NCBI RefSeq assembly: GCF_900094555.1
Contig: NZ_FMAC01000002.1
Coordinates: forward strand, 744,001-808,000
Reading direction: 5' to 3'
Length of the DNA: 64,000 nt
Source: Martinezella hainanensis
GTDB lineage: Bacteria; Pseudomonadota; Alphaproteobacteria; Rhizobiales; Rhizobiaceae
Every line of letters begins with the position of its first letter. Position 1 is the first letter of the stretch. Of the stretch, positions 20,837 through 32,280 are shown in pieces. A program made the position numbers and the translations under genes. Under the pieces are notes generated by a model. It did no database searches and was not told the DNA's origin. It saw only the letters and a list, made by a program, of their open reading frames with translations.

Positions 20837-21403
20837 ATGCAGGAATTGAGCAGCATAGCCGAGGGCGCGGCCCATCTTAGGGCGGCCGATCGTATCCTTG
20901 TCATGGGCTGTTCCGGCGGCGGCAAGTCGACATTGGCGCAGAAGATCGTTGCTTTTCTGGATTTGCCCTATGTCTCCATGGATCGGGAGTTTTTCTGGCT
21001 GCCGGGCTGGGTGAAAAGAGACAAGACCGAGGAACGGGCTCTTATTGCAGCGAAGGTCGCCGAGGATCGCTGGCTGATTGATGGAACAGGGCCATCCACC
21101 TTCGATCTCAGATTGCCGCGCACCGAGCTCGTGCTTTGGGTGCGCATGCCGCGCTGGATCTGCATATGGGGCGCTTTATCGAGAGCGTTGCGATGGCTGG
21201 GACGGTCGCGCCCCGATATGGCGCCAGGGTGCCCCGAACGCATCGATTGGGAGTTTCTGCGCTACATATGGGATTGGGAGCAGAAATTTGCGCCGAAGGT
21301 TCTGGCAGGCCTAGCACAGCATGGCCCGGATGTCCCCGTTTTGCAGCTGAAATCCCGCGGCGAAATGCGTCAGCTTCTTGATCTTCTTGGCTGTCCTGCT
21401 TAA
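20837..21403 (+). CDS. FlaR-like P-loop NTPase, copy 2
   Basis: A 188-residue paralog of the preceding gene. It shares MGCSGGGKSTL (Walker A, about residue 24), WLPGW, DGTGPSTFDLRLP, RMPR..CIWGA, IDWEFLRYIW and an almost identical tail VLAGLAQHGPDVPVLQL. Differences cluster at the N-terminus and in the lid-like middle region, so the copies may differ in substrate or partner. GGAGG sits a few bases before the ATG. The gap to copy 1 is 52 bases without a terminator, so the two are probably one transcript. Confidence 0.75.
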   Translation: MQELSSIAEGAAHLRAADRILVMGCSGGGKSTLAQKIVAFLDLPYVSMDREFFWLPGWVKRDKTEERALIAAKVAEDRWLIDGTGPSTFDLRLPRTELVLWVRMPRWICIWGALSRALRWLGRSRPDMAPGCPERIDWEFLRYIWDWEQKFAPKVLAGLAQHGPDVPVLQLKSRGEMRQLLDLLGCPA

Positions 21404-21412
21404 TTGCGGCTC

Positions 21413-21859
21413 ATGCCTCAGTTCGAAACCCATCGCCCCGTTCCCCATTCGCCCGATCAGATGTTCGACCTCGTCGCCGATGTGGAGCGTTATCCGGAAT
21501 TCCTGCCGCTTTGCGAGGCGCTCACGGTCCGCAGCCGCAAGGAGCGCGACGGCAAGGTCTTGCTCGTTGCCGACATGACCGTCGGTTACAAGGCGATCCG
21601 CGAGACCTTCACGACGCAGGTGCTGCTGAACAAGGCGGAGCGCGCCATCGACGTCAAGTACATTGACGGTCCATTCAAATATCTCGACAATCGCTGGCGC
21701 TTTACGCCGTCGGACAATGGCGGCAGCGTCATTGATTTCTTCATCGATTACGAATTCAAGAGCCGCATTCTCGGCGCTCTGATGGGATCGATGTTCGATC
21801 GGGCCTTCCGCATGTTTACGGATGCCTTCGAAACACGCGCGAGCAAGATCTATGCTTGA
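21413..21859 (+). CDS. RatA/COQ10-family START-domain protein
   Basis: A 148-residue SRPBCC/START-fold protein starting MPQFETHRPVPHSPDQMFDLVADVERYPEFLP, the family's first strand and helix. In mitochondria and many bacteria the family (COQ10) binds ubiquinone or its precursors; the E. coli member RatA was described as a ribosome-targeting toxin. No antitoxin gene is visible beside it, so a lipid or quinone-binding role is more likely. ATG 21413 is preferred to TTG 21404 on family length. It converges on pncC. Confidence 0.85.
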   Translation: MPQFETHRPVPHSPDQMFDLVADVERYPEFLPLCEALTVRSRKERDGKVLLVADMTVGYKAIRETFTTQVLLNKAERAIDVKYIDGPFKYLDNRWRFTPSDNGGSVIDFFIDYEFKSRILGALMGSMFDRAFRMFTDAFETRASKIYA

Positions 21860-21871
21860 AGCTACGCTCGG

Positions 21872-22366
21872 TTACTGACCGAGCGTGACGAGCATCTCCA
21901 GCGCCGTATTCAAGGTGGCGAGCCGAACCTTGTCGCGGCCGATATCGCCATAGCGCATTTCGTGATGGATGAGGCCGCCGCTGCGCGCCTTGGCGGCGAG
22001 GTGGACGAGGCCTACCGGCTTTTCCGCGGAGCCGCCGCCAGGGCCGGCGATACCCGTTACCGCCACGGCGAAATCGGCCCGGGAGCGGAAGAGGGCGCCA
22101 TGCACCATCTGCAGCGCCGTTTCCTTCGAGACAGCACCGAACTGCGCCAGCGTCTGCTCCTGCACGCCGAGCATCTCCATCTTGGCGGTATTGGTGTAGG
22201 TGACGAAACCGCGATCGACGACGGCGGAGGAGCCGGGGATCTCTGTCAGCGCGCCGGCGATCAATCCGCCGGTGCAGGATTCGGCTGTCGCGACCATCCA
22301 GCCCCTGGCCGTGAAGTCTGTGACGATCTTTTGCGCGAGCGCGAGAATCTCCTCCGGAAAATGCAT
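21872..22366 (-). CDS. pncC: PncC/CinA-family nicotinamide-nucleotide amidohydrolase
   Basis: A 164-residue stand-alone CinA C-terminal domain, which deamidates nicotinamide mononucleotide to nicotinate mononucleotide in pyridine nucleotide salvage. The motif ATAESCTGGLIAGALTEIPGSS near residue 26 and VAVTGIAGPGGGSAEKPVG near 110 are diagnostic. The ATG at 22366 overlaps the ispDF stop by one base, so it is the second gene of a leftward pair. The open frame extending upstream is the shadow of ispDF. Confidence 0.92.
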   Translation of the reverse strand: MHFPEEILALAQKIVTDFTARGWMVATAESCTGGLIAGALTEIPGSSAVVDRGFVTYTNTAKMEMLGVQEQTLAQFGAVSKETALQMVHGALFRSRADFAVAVTGIAGPGGGSAEKPVGLVHLAAKARSGGLIHHEMRYGDIGRDKVRLATLNTALEMLVTLGQ

Positions 22367-23586
22367 TATGCCTTGCCTCCGCGATAGACGACGGTCGCCG
22401 TCGCGATCGCCGCGATGCCTTCGCGGCGACCGACGAAGCCGATCTTCTCGTTTGTGGTTGCCTTGACCGAACAGCGATCGATGCTGATGCCGAGAAACTC
22501 CGATAGTCTTGCGCGCATGACGTCGCGATGCGGCCCGACTTTCGGAGCTTCGGCGATCAGCGAGACATCCGCATTCATGATGGTGCCGCCGCGCTCGCGC
22601 ACGATCTTTGCAGCGTGCTCGATGAAGATACGGGAAGGGGCGCCCTTCCATTGCGGATCGGAGGGCGGGAAATGATCGCCGATATCGCCGGCGCCGCAGG
22701 TGGCAAGCAAGGCATCCGTCAGGGCATGCAGGGCGACATCGGCGTCCGAATGCCCCTTCAGCTTCTGGTCGTGCGGAATGAAGACGCCGCAAAGGGTAAC
22801 GCCATCGCCCGGCTCCAGCTGATGCACGTCATAGCCATTGCCGGTGCGCACATCGGGCAGCAACCCGGCACTGAGCTTTTCATCGGCCATGGCAATATCC
22901 CTCTTGATCGTCAGTTTTACGTTGTCCGCACTGCCCGTCACCAATGTCACAGGCAGGCCGCACCATTCCGCAATCGCCGCATCGTCGGTGAAATCAACCT
23001 TGCCGTCGGCTTCGGCTTTCTCATGTGCGGCGAGAATGTCGACGAAGCGGAAGGATTGCGGTGTCTGCGCGGCGTGAAGGCCGGCGCGAGGCACGGTATC
23101 GACGACCAGGCCGTTTGCGTCGCCGCGTTTCAGCGTGTCGGTGACGGGCATGGCAGGCAACACGGCCGGCGCACCCTCAGCCAATGCTATGGCAACACGA
23201 TCCAGCAGATCATGGTCGAAGAAGGGGCGAACGGCGTCATGGATCATGACATGCGTCACGCCGCTTGCCTTCAGGTGCCGAAGGCCCGCAAGCACGGATT
23301 GCTGGCGTGTCGCACCACCGAAGGCGATCTCAACCTCGGGTAGGCCGTCAACCTGCTCCAGCGCCGCCCGCAACAGCTTTTCGTCATCGCGATGGATGAC
23401 GACGACGATCTTGGATGCCTGTGGCCATGTCACGAATCTTTCAAGCGTATGCGCAATAACCGCTCTGCCGCCGATCGGGCGATATTGCTTGGGGCCTTCT
23501 TCGGGAGAGCCTGCCCTTTCGCCACGCCCGGCGGCAACGATGACGATTCCCACCGACAGCGGTTGCTTTGAATGCATTTGCGTCAT
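22366..23586 (-). CDS. ispDF: IspDF, bifunctional MEP-pathway enzyme
   Basis: Fusion of 2-C-methyl-D-erythritol 4-phosphate cytidylyltransferase and 2,4-cyclodiphosphate synthase, two non-consecutive steps of isoprenoid precursor synthesis. It is 406 residues from the ATG giving [11 protein letters not shown]. The IspD part (about 10-235) carries [11 protein letters not shown] and the [11 protein letters not shown] nucleotide-binding loop. The IspF part (about 245-406) begins GNGYDVHQL with metal-ligand Asp and His, and has [17 protein letters not shown]. The fusion is typical of alphaproteobacteria. Confidence 0.96.
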   Translation of the reverse strand: MTQMHSKQPLSVGIVIVAAGRGERAGSPEEGPKQYRPIGGRAVIAHTLERFVTWPQASKIVVVIHRDDEKLLRAALEQVDGLPEVEIAFGGATRQQSVLAGLRHLKASGVTHVMIHDAVRPFFDHDLLDRVAIALAEGAPAVLPAMPVTDTLKRGDANGLVVDTVPRAGLHAAQTPQSFRFVDILAAHEKAEADGKVDFTDDAAIAEWCGLPVTLVTGSADNVKLTIKRDIAMADEKLSAGLLPDVRTGNGYDVHQLEPGDGVTLCGVFIPHDQKLKGHSDADVALHALTDALLATCGAGDIGDHFPPSDPQWKGAPSRIFIEHAAKIVRERGGTIMNADVSLIAEAPKVGPHRDVMRARLSEFLGISIDRCSVKATTNEKIGFVGRREGIAAIATATVVYRGGKA

Positions 23587-23808
23587 AAACCCCCGAAGGA
23601 TGAAAGGCTCGGTCTGCGGCATGGCTTTGAAAAGCGTAGAGCTTTCCTTTGAACAAGCACATGCTAAATAGATCGCCAAAACGGGATCCTGCTTCAGCAG
23701 GGTCTATCGCCTCAACTGAGTATTTTCCAGCATCTGCCCAAAAAATATCGGGATTCTTCGAAACCCCTTGGCAAACTTTCAAAGCGTGTCTAAAAATAGT
23801 GCAGATGT

Positions 23809-24837
23809 ATGGTGTGCCCGAAAGATAATCATTTGCTTTCTCCCAAGCTTGCAGCTCCATTTTCCATCGGTTCCGTGCCTATCCGAAATCGCGTGATCCT
23901 TGCACCGATGTCGGGCGTGACCGATCTTCCTTTCCGGCAGCTCGCATTACGCTACGGTGCCGGCCTAGTCGTCACGGAAATGGTCGCCAGTCGCGAGCTT
24001 GTGCAGGATACGGCCGAGTCCTGGGCGCGGTTGAAGAGTGCCGGGTTGAGGCCGCATATGGTGCAGCTTGCCGGCCGTGAAGCGCATTGGATGGCCGAGG
24101 CGGCCAAGATCGCTGCCGATAACGGCGCCGATATCATCGATATCAACATGGGATGTCCCGCCAAGAAGGTGATCGGCGGTTATTCCGGCTCGGCGCTGAT
24201 GCGCGATCCGGATCATGCGCTGACCTTGATCGAGGCGACCGTCCGCGCGGTGAACATCCCCGTGACGCTGAAGATGCGGCTTGGCTGGGACGAAAACTCC
24301 ATCAACGCGCCTGATATCGCGCGCCGAGCCGAAGAGGCCGGCATTCAGCTCGTCACCATTCATGGCCGCACGCGCATGCAATTCTACGAGGGCAGGGCGG
24401 ATTGGGATGCGATCCGCGCCGTACGCGATGTCGTCTCCATCCCGCTTGTCGCCAATGGCGATGTCGAAACGGCTGAGGACGCTGAGGAAATCCTGCGTCG
24501 CTCCGGCGCCGACGCCGTCATGATCGGCCGTGGCTGCCAGGGCCGTCCGTGGCATGCGGGCGTGATCGCCGGCCATCGCGAGCCAAATCATCAGGAGATC
24601 GTCGAAATCGCCATCGAGCACTATCGCATGATGCTGGAATTTTACGGCGAAGCCGTCGGCGTTCGCCACGCCCGCAAGCATCTCGCCTGGTATCTCGATC
24701 GTTATGCGCCGGCAACGACAGGTGCGGACAAGGCGAAAATCATGACGTCGAAAGAAAGCGGTGAAGTGGCTGCATCCTTCCATGCCGCGCTGCAGGCTGG
24801 CGCCGATCTCGCCCATTGCGTTCAGGAGGCTGCATGA
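23809..24837 (+). CDS. dusB: DusB/NifR3-type tRNA-dihydrouridine synthase
   Basis: FMN-dependent enzyme reducing uridine to dihydrouridine in tRNA D-loops. The 342-residue TIM barrel shows [17 protein letters not shown] near residue 27, the catalytic Cys in [10 protein letters not shown] near residue 110, and [15 protein letters not shown] near 185. In rhizobia and Rhodobacter this gene is known as nifR3 and leads the ntrBC operon, as here; the ntrB ATG overlaps its stop. The ATG lies close to a GTG (23812), so the exact start is uncertain by one codon. It diverges from ispDF. Confidence 0.95.
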   Translation: MVCPKDNHLLSPKLAAPFSIGSVPIRNRVILAPMSGVTDLPFRQLALRYGAGLVVTEMVASRELVQDTAESWARLKSAGLRPHMVQLAGREAHWMAEAAKIAADNGADIIDINMGCPAKKVIGGYSGSALMRDPDHALTLIEATVRAVNIPVTLKMRLGWDENSINAPDIARRAEEAGIQLVTIHGRTRMQFYEGRADWDAIRAVRDVVSIPLVANGDVETAEDAEEILRRSGADAVMIGRGCQGRPWHAGVIAGHREPNHQEIVEIAIEHYRMMLEFYGEAVGVRHARKHLAWYLDRYAPATTGADKAKIMTSKESGEVAASFHAALQAGADLAHCVQEAA

Positions 24838-25987
24838 CTTCGAAATCCAGCTCCGGCGCCGGTGACACCCCGGCCAACTCCGTGGCCATGGCCGTTCTCA
24901 ACGCGATCCAGAACCCTGTCGTCATGGTCGATGAGGCCGGCCTTATCGCTTTCGCCAATTGGGAGGCGGAAGCCTTCTTCGGCGCTAGCGCCTCGCACCT
25001 GTCCCGCTACAAGATTTCCACCTTCATACCGTTCGGCAGCCCCTTGCTCGCCTTGATCGATCAGGTGCGCGAGCGCCGCGCGCCCGTCAACGAATACCGT
25101 GTCGATCTGAGCTCGCCACGACTGGGACAGGATAAGCTGGTGGACATCTATGTCGCGCCGGTTTCCAGCGCGCCCGGTTCGGTCGTGGTGGTGTTCCAGG
25201 AGCGCTCCATGGCGGACAAGATCGACCGGCAGCTGACGCATCGCGCCGCGGCCCGTTCGGTCACCGGCCTTGCCTCCATGCTGGCGCACGAGATCAAGAA
25301 CCCACTCTCGGGCATTCGCGGTGCCGCGCAGCTGCTTGAGCAATCGGTCGAGGACGACGACCGCGCGTTGACGCGCCTTATCTGCGACGAGACCGACCGC
25401 ATCGTCTCGCTGGTCGACCGTATGGAGGTTTTCTCCGACGAGCGGCCGGTCGATCGCGTTCCTGTCAATATCCATTCCGTGCTCGATCATGTGAAGGCAA
25501 TCGCCAAGGCCGGCTTTGCCCGCAACATCAAGATTTCCGAGAATTACGACCCGTCGCTGCCGGCGGTTTTCGCAAACCGGGACCAGCTCGTACAGGTCTT
25601 CCTCAATCTGGTGAAGAACGCCGCCGAAGCGGTCGGCGATCGTCAGGATGGTGAGATCATGCTGACAACGGCCTATCGCCCCGGCATTAGGCTCTCGGTT
25701 GCCGGTACGCGGGAGAAGATATCGCTGCCGCTGGAATTCTGTGTCATCGACAACGGCCCCGGCGTGCCGGCCGATCTCGTGCCGCATCTCTTCGATCCGT
25801 TCATCACCACCAAGACGAACGGGACCGGCCTCGGCCTTGCGCTGGTCGCCAAGATCATCGGCGACCACGGCGGCATCGTCGAATGCGACAGCCAGAACCA
25901 TCGCACCACTTTCCGCGTTTTGATGCCTGCTTCCAAGGGCATCACCTCAGAAGATGCCCCACTTCCGAACTCTACAGGGACTACTCG

Positions 25988-25991
<4 letters not shown>
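24834..25991 (+). CDS. ntrB: NtrB, nitrogen-regulation sensor histidine kinase/phosphatase
   Basis: Cytoplasmic kinase that phosphorylates or dephosphorylates NtrC according to PII protein state. The 385 residues comprise a PAS domain (about 18-120), the dimerisation/phosphoacceptor segment [15 protein letters not shown] with His152, and a HATPase with the N box (NLVKNAAEA), DNGPGVP and GTGLGLALV. No membrane segment is present. ATGA overlaps join it to dusB and ntrC, so the three are one translationally coupled unit. Confidence 0.97.
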
Positions 25992-27435
<1,444 letters not shown>

Positions 27436-27439
<4 letters not shown>

Positions 27440-27481
27440 CAACACAATCCGATGCGTTGCATTTTCGCCACAATGCGTTGC
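27436..27481 (+). promoter_or_regulatory. Candidate ntrYX promoter with paired direct repeats
   Basis: A -35-like TTGACA (27436-27441) sits on the ntrC stop codon. Two exact copies of ATGCGTTGC follow at 27452-27460 and 27473-27481, spaced by exactly 21 bases, two helical turns, as expected for a regulator bound on one face of DNA. No clear -10 box is present. The rest of the 278-base gap up to ntrY shows no gene. Confidence 0.4.
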
Positions 27482-27717
27482 TTAAAGGTCACGCAGCAGA
27501 TTCGTCGTTTTTGCGGTGGCGATTCATCTGACCCACTCTCGTCAGAATGAGAGTTCGTCTGATTTTTCAACTTGTTGCAAAAGTGACATGAAGTAAAGGT
27601 TTCGCTTCTGTGCGAAACCGGACGACAGTTCACGCCTCTGCCTGTCGCTCGCATGAATGCCAACTAGGGCCATGCGATTTGACCAGGGCGCCGACCGTCG
27701 CTCGGGCGTGGAGATTG

Positions 27718-29997
27718 ATGGGAATGATGCAGGACGCGGTGTCGCCGGCGGCGAGCGACGAGGCGGTCGTCAAAGTGACGGACCGTCGTGCTTCCTTTGC
27801 CCTACCTGGTCTGATCTTGGCCGGCGGCGCTCTTCTGTGCGCCATCGCGACCTTGTTGATGCTTCTCGGGCTGACGCCGATCGCACCCACCTCGTCAGTC
27901 GTCTTTACCTCGGTCGTTATCAACGGCCTGTTCGTGCTGGGGCTGATCGCTCTGATTGCCCGCGAGGTGGCGCGGCTGATGAAGGCGCGCAGCCGCGGGC
28001 GTGCGGCAGCCCGCCTGCATATCCGTATCGTCGTTCTTTTCTCGATCGTTGCGATCACACCGGCGATTCTCGTGGCCATCGTTGCCAGTCTGACGCTCAA
28101 TGTCGGTCTTGATCGCTGGTTCGGTGTGCGAACTCAGCAGATCATCAGCTCTTCGCAAAATGTTGCACAAGCCTATTTGATGGAAAATGCGAGCTACCTG
28201 CAGGGTCAGACCGTCTCGATGGCGAACGATCTGGAGCGCAACCGCTCGCTCTTCAACCTCGATCGCACCGGTTTTGCCGATCTGATGACCCGGCAGGCGC
28301 GCGGACGCGGCTTGCTGGGCGCCTTCCTCGTGCGCCGCGACGGTACCGCCATCGTCCAGGCCGAGATCAAGACCGAACGCCCGCTACCGGCCATTCCGAA
28401 GGATGCGCTCGATTCCTCGGCCAATGGTCAGCCGACGCTCATCCCGCCCGGTGTGACCAACCTCGTCGGCGCGGTCATCAAGTTGGACGAGCTTCCAGGT
28501 TCGTTTCTCTATACCGTGCGTGCGGTCGATCCGCGCGTCATGAACGCCATGCGGATGGTGGAAGACAACACCGTCGAATACAAGGCGATGGAAGCTGGGC
28601 GCATGTCGCTGCAGATCGCGTTCGCCGTCCTCTATATCGGCTTCGCCCTCATCGTGCTGTTGGCCGCGATCTGGACCGCGATTGCGATTGCTGACCGTAT
28701 CGTGCGGCCGATCCGCCTTCTCATCAGTGCCGCAGACAATGTTGCCTCGGGCAATATGAACGTGCTGGTGCCCGTACGCTCGGCCGATGGCGACGTCGGC
28801 AGCCTGTCGCGCACCTTCAACAAGATGATCTCGGAAATCCGCACGCAGCGAGACGAAATTCTGGAAGCGAAGGATGAGGTCGACGACCGTCGCCGCTTCA
28901 TCGAAGCCGTGCTCTCAGGTGTGACGGCAGCCGTGATCGGCGTCGAGCACGATCGGCGCATCACCATCGTCAACACCTCGGCCGAAGACCTGCTGACACT
29001 GAAGAGCGACGAGCTCATCGGTAAGAATCTGTCGGATATGGCCCCCGAGGTCGATCAGGTTGTCACAGAAGCGACGACACGCCATCGCAGCGATTTTCGC
29101 AAGCAGATCAGTCTCGTTCGCGGCGGAACTGTGCGTACGCTGAGCGTCCAGGTGACGCGCGAGGAATCGCGCGACGCCAATGAATCCTATGTCATCACGC
29201 TCGATGACATCACCGATCTCGTCATCGCGCAGCGCTCGACGGCCTGGGCCGACGTTGCGCGCCGCATCGCGCACGAGATCAAGAACCCGTTGACGCCGAT
29301 CCAGCTGTCGGCCGAGCGCATCCGCCGCCGCTTCGGCAAGAATATCGCCGATGCCGACCGTCCGGTCTTCGACCAGTGCACGGATACGATCATTCGGCAG
29401 GTAGGCGATATCGGCCGCATGGTCGATGAGTTCTCCTCCTTTGCCCGCATGCCGAAGCCGACCATGGAGCCGACCGATCTGCGCGATATTCTGCGCGATG
29501 CCGTGTTCCTGCGCGAAATGGGCAACAATCACGTCAAATTCGAGCGTGAGCTGGGCGACGAACGGCTGGAGGGCATGTTCGATGCGCGAATGCTTGGCCA
29601 GGCCTTCGGCAATCTGATCAAGAATGCCGTCGAGGCGATCGAGGGCGTACCGAGCGATCAGGCGCGCGAGCAGCCGAAGATCCTGGTGCGTTCGTCCCTG
29701 GACCCGGACCGCGATCGCTTTACTGTCGATGTCATCGACAACGGCCGCGGCCTGCCGGTCGAGAACCGGCACAGCATTCTCGAACCCTATATGACGATGC
29801 GCGAAAAGGGCACGGGCCTCGGGCTCGCCATCGTCAAGAAGATCATTGAAGACCATGGCGGGCAGATCGAACTCCACGACGCGCCGGCCGATTTCGACCA
29901 GGGCAGGGGGGCCATGATCCGCGTGCATCTGCCGCGCCGTGAGCAGGCCGCCGTCGCCCAGACAGCAAGTGACAAGGAAAGCGTCTATGGCATCTGA
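27718..29997 (+). CDS. ntrY: NtrY, membrane-bound sensor histidine kinase
   Basis: A 759-residue kinase with two N-terminal membrane segments close together (about 35-85), a third near 105-130, a periplasmic sensor region of about 150 residues, another membrane segment near 300, then HAMP, PAS, the phosphoacceptor motif [15 protein letters not shown] (His near 519) and a HATPase ending in GTGLGLAIVKKI. NtrY phosphorylates NtrX and affects nitrogen metabolism, envelope and symbiosis in rhizobia. The start ATG 27718 has GGAG seven bases upstream; the frame extends to 27610 without support. It overlaps ntrX by 11 bases. Confidence 0.94.
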   Translation: MGMMQDAVSPAASDEAVVKVTDRRASFALPGLILAGGALLCAIATLLMLLGLTPIAPTSSVVFTSVVINGLFVLGLIALIAREVARLMKARSRGRAAARLHIRIVVLFSIVAITPAILVAIVASLTLNVGLDRWFGVRTQQIISSSQNVAQAYLMENASYLQGQTVSMANDLERNRSLFNLDRTGFADLMTRQARGRGLLGAFLVRRDGTAIVQAEIKTERPLPAIPKDALDSSANGQPTLIPPGVTNLVGAVIKLDELPGSFLYTVRAVDPRVMNAMRMVEDNTVEYKAMEAGRMSLQIAFAVLYIGFALIVLLAAIWTAIAIADRIVRPIRLLISAADNVASGNMNVLVPVRSADGDVGSLSRTFNKMISEIRTQRDEILEAKDEVDDRRRFIEAVLSGVTAAVIGVEHDRRITIVNTSAEDLLTLKSDELIGKNLSDMAPEVDQVVTEATTRHRSDFRKQISLVRGGTVRTLSVQVTREESRDANESYVITLDDITDLVIAQRSTAWADVARRIAHEIKNPLTPIQLSAERIRRRFGKNIADADRPVFDQCTDTIIRQVGDIGRMVDEFSSFARMPKPTMEPTDLRDILRDAVFLREMGNNHVKFERELGDERLEGMFDARMLGQAFGNLIKNAVEAIEGVPSDQAREQPKILVRSSLDPDRDRFTVDVIDNGRGLPVENRHSILEPYMTMREKGTGLGLAIVKKIIEDHGGQIELHDAPADFDQGRGAMIRVHLPRREQAAVAQTASDKESVYGI

Positions 29998-31351
29998 CAT
30001 TCTCGTGGTGGACGACGAGGAAGACATTCGCGAAATCGTTTCGGGAATTCTTTCGGATGAAGGGCACGAAACCCGAACCGCACATGACAGCGATAGTGCG
30101 CTTGCCGCGATTTCCGACCGCGCGCCACGGCTGATCTTCCTCGATATCTGGATGCAGGGCAGCAAGCTCGACGGTCTTGCGCTGCTCGACGAGATCAAGG
30201 CGCGCCATCCGGAGCTGCCCGTGGTCATGATTTCGGGTCATGGCAATATCGAGACGGCCGTCTCCGCCATCAAGCGCGGCGCCTTCGATTTCATCGAGAA
30301 GCCCTTCAAGGCGGATCGATTGATCCTCATTGCCGAGCGTGCTTTGGAAAACTCGAAGCTCAAGCGCGAGGTTTCCGAGCTGAAGCGCCGTACCGGCGAT
30401 GCTGTCGAGCTGATCGGCACGTCGGTCGCCGTTTCGCAGCTGCGCCAGACGATCGACAAGGTTTCGCCGACCAACAGCCGCGTGATGATTTTTGGCCCAT
30501 CCGGTTCCGGCAAGGAACTGGTGGCCCGCATGATCCACAAGAAGTCGACGCGTGCCAACGGTCCCTTCGTGGCGCTGAATGCGGCGACCATCACGCCGGA
30601 GCGCATGGAAATCGCTCTGTTTGGCACGGAGGGCTCGCCGGGACAGGCGCGCAAGATCGGCGCTTTGGAAGAGGCCCATCGCGGTATCCTCTATCTCGAC
30701 GAAGTCGGCGAAATGCCGCGCGAAACGCAGAACAAGATTCTCCGCGTGCTTGTCGATCAGCAGTTCGAGCGCGTCGGCGGTTCCAAGCGCGTCAAGGTGG
30801 ATGTGCGTATTATCTCGTCCACGGCCTATAATCTCGAGAGCCGCATTGCCGAAGGTCTGTTCCGGGAGGATCTTTACCACCGCCTCGCTGTCGTGCCTGT
30901 CCGCGTGCCGGCTCTTGCCGAGCGCCGGGAAGATATCCCTTTCCTCGTCGACCAGCTGATGCGCCAGATTTCTGAACAGGCCGGCATTCGCCCTCGTCGG
31001 ATCGGCGATGACGCTATGGCCGTGCTGCAGGCACATGACTGGCCCGGCAACATCCGCCAGCTGCGCAACAACATCGAGCGGCTGATGATCCTGGCGCGCT
31101 CCGATGGTGCGGACACGCCGATCACGGCGGAAATGCTGCCGACCGACCTCGGCGACATGCTGCCGAAGGTCTCCGCCAAGAACGACTATCACATCATGAC
31201 GCTGCCGCTGCGCGAAGCACGTGAAATGTTCGAGCGCGATTATCTCATCGCCCAGATCAACCGTTTTGGCGGCAATATCTCGCGCACGGCGGAATTTGTC
31301 GGCATGGAGCGTTCCGCGCTGCATCGCAAGCTGAAGTCGTTGGGCGTCTGA
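29987..31351 (+). CDS. ntrX: NtrX, response regulator with AAA+ domain
   Basis: A 454-residue partner of NtrY. The receiver domain has Asp53 (FLDIWMQG), and the AAA+ domain has Walker A GPSGSGKE and Walker B ILYLDEVGEM. A short Fis-type helix-turn-helix ends the protein (RTAEFVGMERSALHRKL). Where NtrC has GAFTGA, this protein reads GTEGSPGQARKIGALEEA, so it should not open sigma-54 promoters by the usual mechanism. This loss is known for alphaproteobacterial NtrX, which acts with sigma-70-type promoters. The start lies within the end of ntrY. Confidence 0.95.
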   Translation: MASDILVVDDEEDIREIVSGILSDEGHETRTAHDSDSALAAISDRAPRLIFLDIWMQGSKLDGLALLDEIKARHPELPVVMISGHGNIETAVSAIKRGAFDFIEKPFKADRLILIAERALENSKLKREVSELKRRTGDAVELIGTSVAVSQLRQTIDKVSPTNSRVMIFGPSGSGKELVARMIHKKSTRANGPFVALNAATITPERMEIALFGTEGSPGQARKIGALEEAHRGILYLDEVGEMPRETQNKILRVLVDQQFERVGGSKRVKVDVRIISSTAYNLESRIAEGLFREDLYHRLAVVPVRVPALAERREDIPFLVDQLMRQISEQAGIRPRRIGDDAMAVLQAHDWPGNIRQLRNNIERLMILARSDGADTPITAEMLPTDLGDMLPKVSAKNDYHIMTLPLREAREMFERDYLIAQINRFGGNISRTAEFVGMERSALHRKLKSLGV

Positions 31352-31416
31352 TCAGTCGCCCGACTTTCAAACATCCCCGACTTTTAAACGTCAAAGAATT
31401 CGGATCAGGGGCTTCC

Positions 31417-32280
31417 ATGCCGAGAATAGCTTATGTCAACGGCCGTTACGTCAGGCACAGCGATGCCATGGTGCATATCGAAGATCGCGGCTATCAGTTT
31501 GCTGATGGCGTCTATGAGGTGTGCGAGGTTCGTCACGGCGTGATCGTCGACATGACGCGCCATCTCGATCGCCTCAACCGGTCGCTGAGCGAGCTTCGCA
31601 TTGCCTGGCCGATGACGCGCCAGGCCTTGATTCTGGTGATTCGCGAGACGCTGCGTCGCAATCACGTCCGCAATGGCCTGTTCTACCTGCAGGTAACGCG
31701 CGGCGTGGCCCGGCGCGATCACGTCTTTCCGCCTGATGGCACGCCGTCTTCGATCGTCGTGACCGCCAAGAGTACCGATCAGTCGGTGATTGCCAAGAAG
31801 AATGCCAATGGCATCAAGGCAATCACCGTTCGCGATAACCGCTGGGACCGGGTGGATATCAAGTCGGTCGGCCTGCTTGCGAATGCGATGGCCCGCCAGC
31901 AGGCCAAGGAAGCCGGCGCGCAGGAAGCGATCTATATCGACCATAACGGCATGGTGAAGGAAGGGGCCGCCACCAATGTCTGGATCGTCGATCATGATGG
32001 AAACCTCGTCACTCGCCCCGCCGAGCACGGCATCCTTCGCGGCATCACGCGAACGACTCTGATGGACGTCGCAGCCAAGCTTGAAGTGACGATTGTCGAG
32101 CGATTCTTCTCGGTCGAAGAGATGATGAAGGCCCGTGAAGTCTTCATAACAGCGGCGACAAGTATCTGTTTTCCGGTCGTTTCTATCGACGGCGAGACGA
32201 TTGCCAATGGTCATCCGGGCAGCATGTCACAGAAAATTCGTGAAGCCTTTTTCGACGTTGCGGAAAAGACTGCGATTTGA
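31417..32280 (+). CDS. dat: D-amino-acid aminotransferase (class IV PLP enzyme)
   Basis: A 287-residue fold-type IV transaminase. IEDRGYQFADGVYEV near residue 21 is the family's N-terminal signature, the PLP-binding Lys is in WDRVDIKSVGLLANAMARQQAKEAGA near 145, and the acidic pocket is in EGAATNVWIVD near 180. D-amino-acid and branched-chain members are hard to separate; the RGYQFADGVYE form favours D-alanine aminotransferase, which supplies D-Glu or D-Ala for peptidoglycan. It lies between ntrX and hfq. Confidence 0.88.
   Translation: MPRIAYVNGRYVRHSDAMVHIEDRGYQFADGVYEVCEVRHGVIVDMTRHLDRLNRSLSELRIAWPMTRQALILVIRETLRRNHVRNGLFYLQVTRGVARRDHVFPPDGTPSSIVVTAKSTDQSVIAKKNANGIKAITVRDNRWDRVDIKSVGLLANAMARQQAKEAGAQEAIYIDHNGMVKEGAATNVWIVDHDGNLVTRPAEHGILRGITRTTLMDVAAKLEVTIVERFFSVEEMMKAREVFITAATSICFPVVSIDGETIANGHPGSMSQKIREAFFDVAEKTAI

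Noticed and set aside
21413-21859. RatA-type toxin-antitoxin module
   Set aside because: The gene sits alone and opposite pncC; the sequence fits COQ10-like lipid/quinone-binding proteins, so toxin function is not supported.
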